Shown: positions 45,128 through 54,932, counted from the first letter of the stretch. The stretch: DNA of 64,000 bases from Bacteroidota bacterium (GCA_016718035.1 JADKEK010000006.1:186001-250000), one strand, 5' to 3'. The notes: generated by a model from the sequence alone, not told the origin. Made by a program: numbers and translations.

Positions 45128-45703
45128 ATGAAAAATAAATCTAGCGCAGGTGCTCGAAAAAATGCAACTGTTGTTCCAACCGTAAAGGTTAGTTCAATGC
45201 AATCATCTCAATTAATGAAATTATTTGAAGATGGGCTCAAAGATATTTATTGGGCTGAAAAAGCATTGATAAAAAATATTTCCAAAATGAGCAAAAACGC
45301 TACGTCTATTAAATTAAGTGAAGCCCTTGATAACCACTTGGAAGAAACTTATCAGCATGTGGAGCGATTAGATGAAGTGTTTCAAGTAATTGATAAAAAA
45401 GCAGTAGGTAAAAAGTGTGTTGCAATGGAAGGCCTGATTGATGAATGTGTCGAAATAATGGAATCTTGCGAAAAAGGATCTATGCGCGATGCTGGAATTA
45501 TTGCAGGAGCTCAAAAAATTGAACATTATGAAATTGCCACCTACGGCACACTTCGTCAATTTGCTGAAACGCTTGGGTTAAAAAAGGCAGTTGCATTGTT
45601 GTCATCAACACTCGAGGATGAAAAATCAGCCGATGAAACACTTTCTGAAGTAGCAACTTCTGCAATTAATATTGATGCTTCAACCACCAAATCGAAGAAA
45701 TGA
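45128..45703 (+). CDS. DUF892 (YciF-type) ferritin-like protein
   Basis: 191 residues. From about residue 18: SSQLMKLFEDGLKDIYWAEKALIKNISKM, then DNHLEETYQHVERLDEVFQ, and AQKIEHYEIATYGTLRQFAE, the helix pattern of YciE/YciF stress proteins, with Glu and His residues placed for a di-metal site. Flanking N- and C-terminal tails are Ser/Lys-rich. The stop overlaps the start of a 39-residue ORF (ATGA). Confidence 0.9.
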   Translation: MKNKSSAGARKNATVVPTVKVSSMQSSQLMKLFEDGLKDIYWAEKALIKNISKMSKNATSIKLSEALDNHLEETYQHVERLDEVFQVIDKKAVGKKCVAMEGLIDECVEIMESCEKGSMRDAGIIAGAQKIEHYEIATYGTLRQFAETLGLKKAVALLSSTLEDEKSADETLSEVATSAINIDASTTKSKK

Positions 45704-45819
45704 ATAATTTTTTCAGAACAATAATAGCCGGTTATGGCGCGAAAAAATTAGGAGCTGGTTGTATGGGAACAATTATCGTTTTTCTAATTATATATATGTT
45801 GCTTGGCCAATGTAATTAG
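45700..45819 (+). CDS. 39-residue small membrane protein
   Basis: Starts within the stop of the DUF892 gene (ATGA overlap). MNNFFRTIIAGYGAKKLGAG is followed by one hydrophobic helix, TIIVFLIIYMLLG, and a short polar tail. Translational coupling and the membrane helix support a real gene; the role is unknown. Confidence 0.6.
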   Translation: MNNFFRTIIAGYGAKKLGAGCMGTIIVFLIIYMLLGQCN

Positions 45820-45888
45820 TAATATGTAATTGGCCATTCAAAAAACTGGTAATACAAAAAATATTCAATTAAATTTAAAAAAAAAGTA

Positions 45889-46347
45889 ATGGAAAATCAA
45901 AAAACAATTGATGCGTTGAATAAACTTATCACTATTAATAACGACAGAATTGAAGGGTATGAAACTGCCTCAAAGGAAACTGATGAGACCGATCTCAAAT
46001 CGTTATTTGCACATTTAATGGCTACCAGTCAAAAATGTAAAAGAGAGCTTGAAGCTGAAGTATTAGTATTAGCAGGTGAACCTTCTGAGGGTACTAAAGC
46101 ATCAGGTAAATTTTTTCGCGCATGGATGGATGTTAAAGCCGCTTTAACCGGTAAAGACCGCAAAGCTATTTTAAATTCATGTGAATTTGGAGAAGATGCT
46201 GCGATTAAAACCTACGAAAATGTGATGGAAGATGATGCAAAACATTTTAACAGTCATCTTGAAAATTTGATAAACGTGCAGTTTAGTTTGTTACTTGCTG
46301 ATCATAATACCGTAAAATCGTTACGTGATGCATTGGCAAGTGCCTAA
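45889..46347 (+). CDS. PA2169-family four-helix-bundle protein
   Basis: 152 residues, all helical. ALNKLITINNDRIEGYETASKE, DLKSLFAHLMATSQKCKRELE, FFRAWMDVKAALTGKDRKAILNSCEFGED and the last helix match the DUF2383/PA2169 ferritin-like family found in stress regulons. Function is not established. Last member of the cluster. Confidence 0.87.
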   Translation: MENQKTIDALNKLITINNDRIEGYETASKETDETDLKSLFAHLMATSQKCKRELEAEVLVLAGEPSEGTKASGKFFRAWMDVKAALTGKDRKAILNSCEFGEDAAIKTYENVMEDDAKHFNSHLENLINVQFSLLLADHNTVKSLRDALASA

Positions 46348-46746
46348 TGTAAATATGAAGCCGTTTACTTTTACATCAACTAAAGGCAAATTACCTGCCA
46401 TTTAAATCAGGTATTTCTATAGTAATAGTAATGTCACCAATTGATAATGCAGCAATGTATTGTTGGTTGGTGTTTTTTATTCATATAATTTGAGAAAGCT
46501 ATTTGTATGTTTATTACAATCGATTGTTTAAGCTGATATTCAACAAAACATAATGAATTAACAAGCTGCATAAAAATTGCAGATTTGTGACAATTACTTC
46601 TTCTCCAATATACCTTATAAATTTTACATTATAAAACCTTGGAACCTTATATTATAGTGGGTTTTAATGCTTATTAATGGCTTTATGATTGTCATTGTAA
46701 AAACATTGGGCACCAAATGAGAGTTTACAATTTTATAATTTTAAAT
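46348..46746. other. Non-coding region before the CotH-type gene
   Basis: About 400 AT-rich bases with no gene. A weak TACCTG/CAGGTA stem-loop at roughly 46391-46412 may end the stress-cluster transcript. Confidence 0.4.
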
Positions 46747-46754
46747 TAATTTTG
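46747..46754 (+). promoter_or_regulatory. -7 promoter element of the CotH-type gene
   Basis: TAATTTTG, an exact TAnnTTTG match. It overlaps the TTG at 46752 that opens the longer frame and so supports the ATG at 46806 as the start. Confidence 0.5.
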
Positions 46755-46805
46755 GAACAACATACTAAGGCAAACCGCTTTAGCATAACCAACCAATTCA
46801 CTCCT

Positions 46806-49800
46806 ATGTTATTTAGATCAACCCTATCTATTGTTGCTTTAACACTTATAGCTATTTGTACGCTTGATGCTCAGGTTATTATTAATGAAGGCTGTAACAA
46901 AAATTATGTATATGGTATTGATGAAGAAGGGGATAATGAAGATTGGATAGAATTATATAATGCGGGTGGAAGTGCTGTCGATTTATCCGGTTACCATTTA
47001 AGTGATAAATCTTCCGAGCCTGATCTTTGGCCATTAACCGGAATAATACTTCAGCCCAACGATTACACACAAGTATTTTGTAGTGAAAAAAACAGATATG
47101 CAACTGCACCTTTCTTTAATGCTGTAAATGATTTAGACTATGCGCCTTTTGCAGGTTGGAATACACATCATTTTACATCTGAATTTGCGTGGGATGGCGT
47201 TAGCAACCTGATTATTAATATTTGTTCCTATAGTAATGTAGGATATACTGAAAATGCCATCTTTAAACAAACCGCAACTGATTATGTATCTACTGTTGGG
47301 GCATTTAACGATGGTAGTGATGCATCATGTTCTGCAACTATCGGCTCCATGTATTATCAACGGCCAAATATGCAAATAAATGGTATTACTATTGATGAAG
47401 GAACTATTGAAAATGGTAATACTGATTATCCTGCACCTTATGGCAACTGGTATTGGAGTGCGAGACATCAAATATTAATTCGTGCTGATGAATTAATTGC
47501 TGCCGGTGTAAGCGCAGGTCCAATCAGCTCAATTGGTTTTGAGGTAGTTTTAACAATTGATATTGTGTATACTTATATCGATATTTCAATTTTTGCAACA
47601 GCACAAGATGAATTAAATGAAGTTTTATCACCGGTAAGTGGTTTCCGTAATCATACTAATTTTAAAATTGATGCCGAAGGAGAAACAGTTTATTTGTTTG
47701 ATGAAAGTAATGCCATAGCAAGTTCGTTGGAAATAACATCTCCCAGAGCCGACGTAGCCATTGGACGTTCACCTGATAATTCTGATATTATTGAATGGTT
47801 ATCTCCAACACCCGGTGCAACAAATAATACTGCAAATGTTTTTACAGATGAGTTACTACCTCCGGTATTATCAGTGGCAACAGGAATTGTTAACAGCAGT
47901 TTCGACCTTGAAATTACTAACCCTAATGCAGGTGGTGTTGAAACTAAATTGGTATATACATTAGATGGCAGTGAACCGACTATAACTTCTGATACTTATA
48001 CCGGAACACCAATTGCAATTAATAATTCTACCGTAATCCGGGCAAAAATATTTGCGACTGTAGATGAAAATTATTTGCCCAGTTTTGATACCTATGGTAC
48101 TTATTTATTTGACGTTGAGCATACCACACCAATTTTATTACTGACAACACAGAACGACAATTTATATGGTCCGGATGGCATATTTGATAATTACAATTCC
48201 GATTGGGTAAAAGCAGCGCATGTTACTTATCTGACTAAAGAAGCAGGGCATCCAACTTTGTTTGAAACACGAACTGCAATTCGCATGGACGGTGGGGCAG
48301 GGGGTAGCAGAGCATATCCTCAACATTCATTCCGTTTATCGTTTGATCATGCTGCATTAGGTGAAGAAACAATTAATGAACAACTTATACCTAATATTCC
48401 TTTCCGTGATAAATACAGTGATGTTTACCTGCGAAACGGCAGTAACCAATGGCTTACATTTCCACACAAAGACGCATGTCAGGTGAGTATGATGAGCAAT
48501 GGCACTAATAATTATTATTCGGCAATGGAACCTGTTAGTGTTTATATAAATGGTGAATATTTTGGGTTATATGAATTACGTGAAAAGTTTAATACGGAAT
48601 ATTTTGATGTTCGCGAAGATGTAGATAACGATTCCATTGAAATTTTATCGCTCAGCTATTTTTATAATTTGATATTGCGTGCATTGGAAGGGGATGTAAA
48701 TAATTTTTATAATGATTATGAATTATTTAATGCCTTGGAACCTGATGATACGAATTATGTAACACAAGCTGATAAATATTTTGATTTGGCGCATTATACA
48801 GATTATATTATTGGTGAATCCTGGATGGGAAATACCGATTGGCCCGGTAATAATATTAAAATATATCGCTCTAACACAACAAATTTCAGATGGCGATTTG
48901 CCTTAATTGACTTAGAATTATCGCTTAATCCAAATGGGTGGACAACCTGTCCATTTAATCATATTCGATATATGAAAGATCAAAGTACAGATAATCCATT
49001 CATTAATGTCTGGTTACAAAGTATTCAAAATGAAACTTACCTCAATAGCTTTATTAATCGCTATGCAGATTTAATGAATACCAGCTATTTATCAGATACC
49101 TTGGTAGCGGCTTCGCAAGCATTTTACGATAAAATGGTGCTTGAAATGCCGAAAGAATATGCACGTTGGGGTGATCCATTTAATGTGGAAGGTCAAATGG
49201 AAGATTTCGAAAATAATCATGAATTATTTCAGCAACAATTAGCTTGCCGAAATGAACAAATTCGCGGTGATTTAGTGAATGAATTTGACCTGGAGAAAGA
49301 AGTAACAGTAAACCTCGCTATTCAACCTGACTCAAGTGGAAGTATAATGTTAAATACCATTCATCCAACTATTTATCCTTGGTCAGGTATTTATTTTGAT
49401 GGTGTGCCAATAAAGTTAACCGCTGTTCCGGATTCAGGGTATTTATTTGTTAACTGGATACCAAATTCATTTATTACTGATACTTTAAATCCGATAATTG
49501 AAACAAATGTCGACCAAGATACTACTACATTCACTGCAATATTTAAACTAATTCCTCCGCCACCTGATGGTGAAACAATTGATTTTACCTTATATCCTTC
49601 ACCAAGTTCAGGGTTAATTACTATTGAACATAATAATAGCACACTTGCCGAAAATGCGGAATTCCAAATATTTGATTTGCACGGCAGACTATTATCTTCA
49701 GGTAATATAGCGCAAGATGCTAAAACAACTACAATTGATGTAGCATCGCTTAGTTCTGCGCTTTATTATGTGAGAATTACAAATGGACCGGAGATAGTGG

Positions 49801-49826
49801 ATACGCTGTCGTTTGTGAGGTTATGA
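46806..49826 (+). CDS. Lamin-tail/CotH-domain secreted protein with T9SS sorting domain
   Basis: 1006 residues from the ATG at 46806, which begins a signal peptide (MLFRSTLSIVALTLIAICTLDAQ). Domains in order: lamin-tail domain (VIINEGCNKN, NEDWIELYNAGG, VDLSGYHLSD), a chitobiase-like C-terminal beta domain (about 370-435, KLVYTLDGSEPTI), a CotH kinase-like domain (about 445-790, with FRLSFD, VYINGEYFGLYELREKF and RWRFALIDLELSL), a short beta domain with FVNWIPNS, and the T9SS domain (LYPSPSSGLIT to LSFVRL). CotH enzymes phosphorylate proteins in spores; a surface role here is inferred. Confidence 0.85.
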   Translation: MLFRSTLSIVALTLIAICTLDAQVIINEGCNKNYVYGIDEEGDNEDWIELYNAGGSAVDLSGYHLSDKSSEPDLWPLTGIILQPNDYTQVFCSEKNRYATAPFFNAVNDLDYAPFAGWNTHHFTSEFAWDGVSNLIINICSYSNVGYTENAIFKQTATDYVSTVGAFNDGSDASCSATIGSMYYQRPNMQINGITIDEGTIENGNTDYPAPYGNWYWSARHQILIRADELIAAGVSAGPISSIGFEVVLTIDIVYTYIDISIFATAQDELNEVLSPVSGFRNHTNFKIDAEGETVYLFDESNAIASSLEITSPRADVAIGRSPDNSDIIEWLSPTPGATNNTANVFTDELLPPVLSVATGIVNSSFDLEITNPNAGGVETKLVYTLDGSEPTITSDTYTGTPIAINNSTVIRAKIFATVDENYLPSFDTYGTYLFDVEHTTPILLLTTQNDNLYGPDGIFDNYNSDWVKAAHVTYLTKEAGHPTLFETRTAIRMDGGAGGSRAYPQHSFRLSFDHAALGEETINEQLIPNIPFRDKYSDVYLRNGSNQWLTFPHKDACQVSMMSNGTNNYYSAMEPVSVYINGEYFGLYELREKFNTEYFDVREDVDNDSIEILSLSYFYNLILRALEGDVNNFYNDYELFNALEPDDTNYVTQADKYFDLAHYTDYIIGESWMGNTDWPGNNIKIYRSNTTNFRWRFALIDLELSLNPNGWTTCPFNHIRYMKDQSTDNPFINVWLQSIQNETYLNSFINRYADLMNTSYLSDTLVAASQAFYDKMVLEMPKEYARWGDPFNVEGQMEDFENNHELFQQQLACRNEQIRGDLVNEFDLEKEVTVNLAIQPDSSGSIMLNTIHPTIYPWSGIYFDGVPIKLTAVPDSGYLFVNWIPNSFITDTLNPIIETNVDQDTTTFTAIFKLIPPPPDGETIDFTLYPSPSSGLITIEHNNSTLAENAEFQIFDLHGRLLSSGNIAQDAKTTTIDVASLSSALYYVRITNGPEIVDTLSFVRL

Positions 49827-49871
49827 TTTTTTTTGGCCGGGATGGCGGGAAGACGGGAAGTTACAGGAGGT

Positions 49872-51270
49872 TTATTTTAGTTGGGTATTGAGTACTTCTA
49901 TAGCTTTTTGTAATACTACATCGTTATTATTTAAATAGTCCTGTAGTGATTGTTTAATTGCTATGTCCGGAACTATGCCATAACCGATAAATTGTCTGCC
50001 ATCAGGATAAGTATCGTTTTTGGTGCATATACGTGCACGACCACCTCCCGGTAAATCAAATAAATAAGGTTGCCCTGTGCTGCCATAAGTTGGTGAACCA
50101 ATTTTTGTAATATGTTTATAGCCATCAGCATAAATTAAAAAATCTTCTGCAGCCGATGCTGTATTATTACTTGTAAGTACAACCGTTGGTACGTTCATTC
50201 GTTTTGCTTCCATTTGAATAGTATCCGGGTAATAATCAAATTGATAATAATAATTATCGTTAGCCATTAAATAACTCTTGGTCATATCTTCTTTGGTCAT
50301 TCCCCAATCAGGGTTATCTTGCAAAGTATCAGTCGGTGTAAGAAAAGCTCCCCATGCTTTGTAGGTTGGAATATGCATTCTGCTCTCACTTCTGGAGCCA
50401 TACATCAAGGTGTCGGCTACAAAATATTTTAATACATTTAATCCAATATAAGTGCTGCCACCTCCATTATTTCTTAAATCAATAATTACTGCTTTTGCCT
50501 TATATATTTCCGGTAATACTGCTTGAAACAAACTGTCCAACGATTCATTTTCAAATGAATTGAGTTGTAAATAGGCAATATCATTTTCCAGTGATTTGTA
50601 ACTAAGTAAGTTGAAATCTTCAAAAGGAGGATAAATTTCCTGCTCTTCAGTTCGTGCATGTGTAAGCGTTAATTGCTGTGTGCTGCCATTAGGCTTTTTG
50701 ATAGTAATTGTAAATTCCTGCCCTTCAAAACCTTTTAATAATTGATAAACACATTGATTTTCACGCACATAATCTGTCGATGAGGCAATATAAGGCCGAA
50801 CATATTGAGCGATATAATCTGCAGTAGACATTCCGTTCACCGTAATTATTTCACTGCCTGCCGGAATTTCATCTTTTTTACTTTGATTAACTCGAGTGAT
50901 GATTGCTTTACCATCAAAATTGGTTAAAAACAACCAGGTAATTGCCAAACATGGTAGTCATCATTTTTTCAGAAACTGTCTGAGGGTAATATATATTAGT
51001 ATGTCCGTCCTCTAAATAGGCACAAATTTGTTCCAGTTTTTTATAATATTCATAATCGTTTGGGGAGGCTTGCACTTCCATTATCATAGCCTGATATAGA
51101 CTGTCCCATTCCTTTCTATCAACGCGATTATAAAACACAAAATTGTAATTCACTTCCTGCCAAAATTTGGACAAACCATAAACTTTCTGCTGTGGACTTA
51201 GTGTGTTGGGCATTTGGGCTTGAAGCGACAGGCCTGTAATAAGTAGGATTAGGCTAAAGAAAGATTTCAT
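49872..51270 (-). pseudogene. S41-family peptidase with a single-base frameshift
   Basis: Two overlapping minus-strand frames make up one gene. The upstream part (51270-about 50926) has a signal peptide (MKSFFSLILLITGLSLQAQ) and the S41 helical domain (LEQICAYLEDGHTNIYYP). The downstream part holds a PDZ-like stretch (PAGSEIITVNGMST), IIDLRNNGGGSTY, and the catalytic serine segment NNTASAAEDFLIY. The frames join if one base is removed from the A run at 50926-50930 (T run in the coding strand), which then reads LVV(F/L)TNFDGKAIITRV. Tail-specific-protease-type hydrolases degrade or process exported proteins. Pseudogene, or a homopolymer sequencing error. Confidence 0.8.
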
Positions 51271-51472
51271 TGTAAGGTTTATTTCTGTGATGATTTAAAA
51301 TTACAAAATTTCGGTAAATCGCCATTTTAAGGCTGGGTTTGGTGATTTATTTAACATAATTTAGGAATTTGGTTGTTTAACATAAATCGGGCAGCCAGAA
51401 ATAAACAAATTATAGGCTAAAAATAAATGATAAAAAATAGTTGAATTTTATTTTACAAATTCAAAATTCTCC

Positions 51473-51480
51473 TACCTTTG
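51473..51480 (+). promoter_or_regulatory. -7 promoter element of the serine hydrolase gene
   Basis: TACCTTTG, an exact TAnnTTTG match, 41 nt before the ATG. Confidence 0.55.
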
Positions 51481-51521
51481 TGCTGCATTAATTTTCTTCA
51501 ATATTTCATTTCCTTACTATT

Positions 51522-52568
51522 ATGTATTTCACCCGGGTGCTTTTTTATGTTGTCGCATTGACAATAGTTGTTAATACCAGTTTTGCTCAAAATATTGATA
51601 ATACAACAAGTCGGCTGGATACTTTATTAAATGCAGTTGAGGTAAGGCCCTTTAACGGAGTAATTCTTATTAAGCAGCAAGGCAAAGTACTATACGAAAA
51701 TGCAATAGGGTTTGCTGATTACGACAAAAAGATTCCGAGTAAAATGGAAAATGAATTTGTGTTATTGTCTAATAGTAAACAAATAACAGCGGTTTTAATT
51801 TTAATGGCAGCAGACGATGGGCTGTTACAACTGGAAAATCCAATTGGTCAGTACCTACCCACATTATCGATGCCATGGGCTAATGTAATTACGGTTCATC
51901 AGTTGTTAAATCACTCTTCCGGCCTAGATGCTGCCGATAAACCACTATTATTCGAACCGGGTGCATCATTTAAGTATGCTGATATCAATTATGTGTTACT
52001 TGGTCAAATTATTGAATCTGTCCGCCATCAAACTTATGCTGATATTGCAACTGCATTGTTTAATAAATTGGGACTAAAACACACCTATGTTCCAAATGCA
52101 TACAATCAGCAGAATTTAATAATTGGCAAAAAAATGATTGAAGGGGAATTACCTCAATTAATTGATTCTGTAATTATAGCTCCACATAAAATTCCTGCTG
52201 CTGGTATTGTTTCAACTGTATCTGATTTATCAACCTGGGTTGAGTTATTGCACACAGGGAAAATTATATCTGATACTATTTATCAAAAACTTATTCACTA
52301 CAATATTACAGCGCAGCACGTTGCATTTGGGCCTCAAAAAATTGGTTATAGCTGCGGTTTGCGCATTGACGATTTAAATGAACCTGTCTATTACGGACAT
52401 ACAGGCACATCACCGGATCAGGGTTTTACTTCGTTTACATTATGGTTCCCTAAATCTCAAACAAGTGTTGTAGTGCTTGAGAACTGTGCTTACGATAATA
52501 TGGATGTAAATTATTATTACGAAGCACAAATACGAGCAATTATGACCCAAAGCAATTGGGTGAAATAG
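51522..52568 (+). CDS. Beta-lactamase-family (class C-like) serine hydrolase
   Basis: 348 residues with signal peptide MYFTRVLFYVVALTIVVNTSFAQ. The SxxK motif is S83-N-S-K86; the YxN position reads Y152-A-D154, so Asn is replaced by Asp; the third motif is GHTGTSP, in place of KTG. Such periplasmic hydrolases act as D-amino-acid peptidases, esterases or relatives of class C beta-lactamases; resistance is not implied. Preceded by an exact -7 element. Confidence 0.87.
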   Translation: MYFTRVLFYVVALTIVVNTSFAQNIDNTTSRLDTLLNAVEVRPFNGVILIKQQGKVLYENAIGFADYDKKIPSKMENEFVLLSNSKQITAVLILMAADDGLLQLENPIGQYLPTLSMPWANVITVHQLLNHSSGLDAADKPLLFEPGASFKYADINYVLLGQIIESVRHQTYADIATALFNKLGLKHTYVPNAYNQQNLIIGKKMIEGELPQLIDSVIIAPHKIPAAGIVSTVSDLSTWVELLHTGKIISDTIYQKLIHYNITAQHVAFGPQKIGYSCGLRIDDLNEPVYYGHTGTSPDQGFTSFTLWFPKSQTSVVVLENCAYDNMDVNYYYEAQIRAIMTQSNWVK

Positions 52569-52624
52569 TTAGTGATAAGCAGGCTAATTAACCCTTCTGC
52601 TTCTATCAAACCAAATTAATGGTT

Positions 52625-52632
52625 TACCTTTG
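52625..52632 (+). promoter_or_regulatory. -7 promoter element of the gene at 52650
   Basis: TACCTTTG, an exact TAnnTTTG match, 17 nt before the ATG. Confidence 0.55.
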
Positions 52633-52649
52633 TTGCAAACAAACAACAA

Positions 52650-53138
52650 ATGGCAACCGTTCCACATTTTGGTGATATCGAACTCGACAATCTTAGCGAT
52701 TACTACGAAGCTGATTATAACTACCTTGGCAAATCAATTGCCATAGACCTGAATTTTGAAGACATCACCATTGAAGCAAGCGATTTAGAGCCGACCATTG
52801 TCGCGTTAAATGGATTAAATAAGCTCATTGAAACAGCATATGCCGAATTGACTAAAAGTTATCAAACCAATGGTCCTGTTAAACAATATATCAATAGGCA
52901 TATGAGTGGATTAAATCCCGAGGAATTAGCAACATTATTTGATGCTGCACCTGAAGGACTCAATAAGGAATTAAAAATGATGAGTCAATTAAAATTGCGC
53001 AGATTAGGGTTTTACCCTGAAGATACCATCGGCTTGGTAAGTATGGATTTTACAATTGGGTATGAACTTACAGATGATGTAATAGCCATTTATTTTAATA
53101 ACAGACTACAGTTGGAAGATATTGCTTTAGAAAATTAA
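52650..53138 (+). CDS. Conserved cytosolic protein, DUF2004-like
   Basis: 162 residues, no signal peptide or membrane segment. The opening PHFGDIELDNLSDYYEADYNYLGKSIAIDLNFE resembles DUF2004-type proteins, and the C-terminal part ends in a short beta pattern (VSMDFTIGYELTDDVIAIYFNN). Function unknown; the family link is weak. Confidence 0.5.
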   Translation: MATVPHFGDIELDNLSDYYEADYNYLGKSIAIDLNFEDITIEASDLEPTIVALNGLNKLIETAYAELTKSYQTNGPVKQYINRHMSGLNPEELATLFDAAPEGLNKELKMMSQLKLRRLGFYPEDTIGLVSMDFTIGYELTDDVIAIYFNNRLQLEDIALEN

Positions 53139-53301
53139 TAAGCGCTTACATCTGCAATGGTCGCGTTCAACTTATGCAACAGCGTGGTTAGTATTACAAT
53201 TAACCAATAAGGGCTCAATTCAGTGTTTTACTTAGTCATTATAGCCTGGTATCAAGTCTGAATTGCTTTTAGGGAGATTGAAATTAAAAGATTTAATTTT
53301 T

Positions 53302-53309
53302 TACATTTG
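53302..53309 (+). promoter_or_regulatory. -7 promoter element of the sigma-54 response regulator gene
   Basis: TACATTTG, an exact TAnnTTTG match, 24 nt before the TTG start. Confidence 0.5.
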
Positions 53310-53311
53310 TT

Positions 53312-53321
53312 GTTATATAAC
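53312..53321. promoter_or_regulatory. Palindrome in the response-regulator leader
   Basis: GTTATATAAC is a perfect 10-bp palindrome between the -7 element and the TTG start. It shares the core TTATATAA with the 11-mers of the stress-cluster module and could be an operator. Confidence 0.35.
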
Positions 53322-53333
53322 TTTTGATAAACA

Positions 53334-54680
53334 TTGAAACGAATTTTAATTGTTGATGATGAAGAAAAACTCAGGTCATTACTGGCCAGAATAATAAGCC
53401 TTGATGGGTTTGAGGTGCTTCAGTCAGCTGATTGTAAATCGGCTTTAAAAACATTAGAGCTCCGCGAGGTTGATGTTGTTTTGTGTGATGTGAAGTTACC
53501 GGATGGTAGCGGTTTAGACCTTGCTAAAAAAATAAAGGAAAGGTTTAATCAATGCGAAATTATACTCCTTACAGCATTCGGAAATATCCCGGACGGCGTT
53601 CAGGCAATTAAGAATGGCGCATTTGATTATATTACTAAAGGCGACGACAATAATAAAATATTGCCTCTACTATATCGTGCATTAGAAAAGGTAGAACTGG
53701 CAAAACGGGTTCAAAAACTTGAGCTACAACTAGCTGCAAAACACTCTTTTGATAATATTATCGGGAAATCGAAACAGATTAAAGAAGTTATCGATTTAGC
53801 TAAAAAGGTAGCTCCCACCGATACAACGGTACTTTTGACAGGTGAAACAGGTACGGGTAAGGAAGTTTTCGCACAAGCAATACATCAGGAAAGTAACCGT
53901 CAAAAATTTCCATTTGTTGCTATTAATTGCTCTGCTTTTAGTAAAGAGTTGTTGGAAAGTGAAATGTTTGGACATGTAATTGGTGCGTTTACCGGAGCGG
54001 TAAAAGACCAGAAAGGATTGTTTGAGGAAGCCGATAAAGGAACCATTTTTTTGGATGAAATTGGGGAAATGGCGATTGACCTACAGGCCAAATTGTTACG
54101 AACATTAGAAACCGGTGAACTTTTCAGAGTAGGTGAAAGTAAACCTAAAAAAGTGAATGTTCGTGTCATAGCAGCCACCAACAGAGATTTACAAAAAGAA
54201 ATTGCTTCAGGTAATTTCAGGCAGGACCTTTTTTACCGAATTTCAGTCTTCCAAATTCATTTACCACCATTACGTGAACGTGTGGTCGATATTGAAGCAC
54301 TTGCATTCCATTTCCTTAAAATGTTTGCTGTAAAAACAAATAAAAAAATCAGCTCAGCTTCAAATGAATATATTGAATCACTAAAACAGCATTCATGGAA
54401 TGGTAATAGCCGTGAATTAAAAAATGTAATTGAAAGAAGTGTAATTTTAACAGAGGGAGATACACTCGAGACCAACACCCTGCCCGTTGAAATTATCAAT
54501 AATGTGGCACAATTTACCGGTGGCAAACCAATGTCTGCCTTTACTTTAGCTAGTGCCGAAAAAATCCATATTCAAAAAGTGCTCAATTATACAAATGGCA
54601 ATAAAACAAAAACTGCTGAGTTGCTTAATATAGCATTAACTACGCTCTATAGAAAACTTGCAGACTACAATTTAGACTAG
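53334..54680 (+). CDS. NtrC-type sigma-54-dependent response regulator (kdp locus)
   Basis: 448 residues starting at TTG, since KRILIVDDEE follows directly and no ATG is near. Receiver domain with phospho-acceptor Asp52 in VVLCDVKLPDG; AAA+ domain with GETGTGKE (170-177) and the sigma-54-contacting GAFTGA (217-222); C-terminal Fis-type helix-turn-helix (NKTKTAELLNIALTTLYRKL). It probably receives phosphate from the histidine kinase at 61657 and activates the kdp operon just downstream with RpoN. This replaces the OmpR-type KdpE found in Proteobacteria. Confidence 0.93.
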   Translation: MKRILIVDDEEKLRSLLARIISLDGFEVLQSADCKSALKTLELREVDVVLCDVKLPDGSGLDLAKKIKERFNQCEIILLTAFGNIPDGVQAIKNGAFDYITKGDDNNKILPLLYRALEKVELAKRVQKLELQLAAKHSFDNIIGKSKQIKEVIDLAKKVAPTDTTVLLTGETGTGKEVFAQAIHQESNRQKFPFVAINCSAFSKELLESEMFGHVIGAFTGAVKDQKGLFEEADKGTIFLDEIGEMAIDLQAKLLRTLETGELFRVGESKPKKVNVRVIAATNRDLQKEIASGNFRQDLFYRISVFQIHLPPLRERVVDIEALAFHFLKMFAVKTNKKISSASNEYIESLKQHSWNGNSRELKNVIERSVILTEGDTLETNTLPVEIINNVAQFTGGKPMSAFTLASAEKIHIQKVLNYTNGNKTKTAELLNIALTTLYRKLADYNLD

Positions 54681-54836
54681 TACCCATTCAAAAGAATAGT
54701 GTAACCCTTTCAAAACGATAGGGTTTTAGAATTAGTTGTTTTACTCGATCATGCTTAGAATGCCCATTCATAAAGGGTTTCGTAATGTTTTTGCCTAAAT
54801 GGACCGGCTTTTGGTTGGTAGTTGTAAATCAAATTC
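54681..54836. promoter_or_regulatory. Intergenic region upstream of the kdp micro-ORFs
   Basis: 156 bp. It contains an AACCCT...AGGGTT hairpin at about 54702-54727, two copies of CCCATTCA (54683 and 54760), and a further AAGGGTTT. These may be regulator sites or a weak terminator. A good -24/-12 (GG-N10-GC) promoter was looked for and not found. Confidence 0.35.
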
Positions 54837-54932
54837 ATGTTTATGACTTTACTACTCATTTCTATTGGTGCAATACTATTTGCACTATTTTTTAAATCAA
54901 TTAACTGGTTCGAAAAAAATTTAACATTATGA
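54837..54932 (+). CDS. 31-residue membrane micro-protein of the kdp locus
   Basis: MFMTLLLISIGAILFALFF is a single membrane helix followed by KSINWFEKNLTL. The stop overlaps the kdpF start (ATGA), indicating coupled translation. Not named; may be an accessory or regulatory peptide of KdpFABC. Confidence 0.55.
   Translation: MFMTLLLISIGAILFALFFKSINWFEKNLTL

Noticed and set aside
37321..46754. TTG starts at 37321, 41159 and 46752
   Set aside because: Each falls inside a TAnnTTTG promoter element, while an ATG just downstream gives a signal peptide or the normal N terminus.
54798..54815. Sigma-54 type -24/-12 promoter for the kdp operon (TGGAC...TTTGG)
   Set aside because: The -12 GC is replaced by GG and no other GG-N10-GC fit was found in 54681-54836; the NtrC-type regulator makes such a site expected, but the sequence does not show it convincingly.
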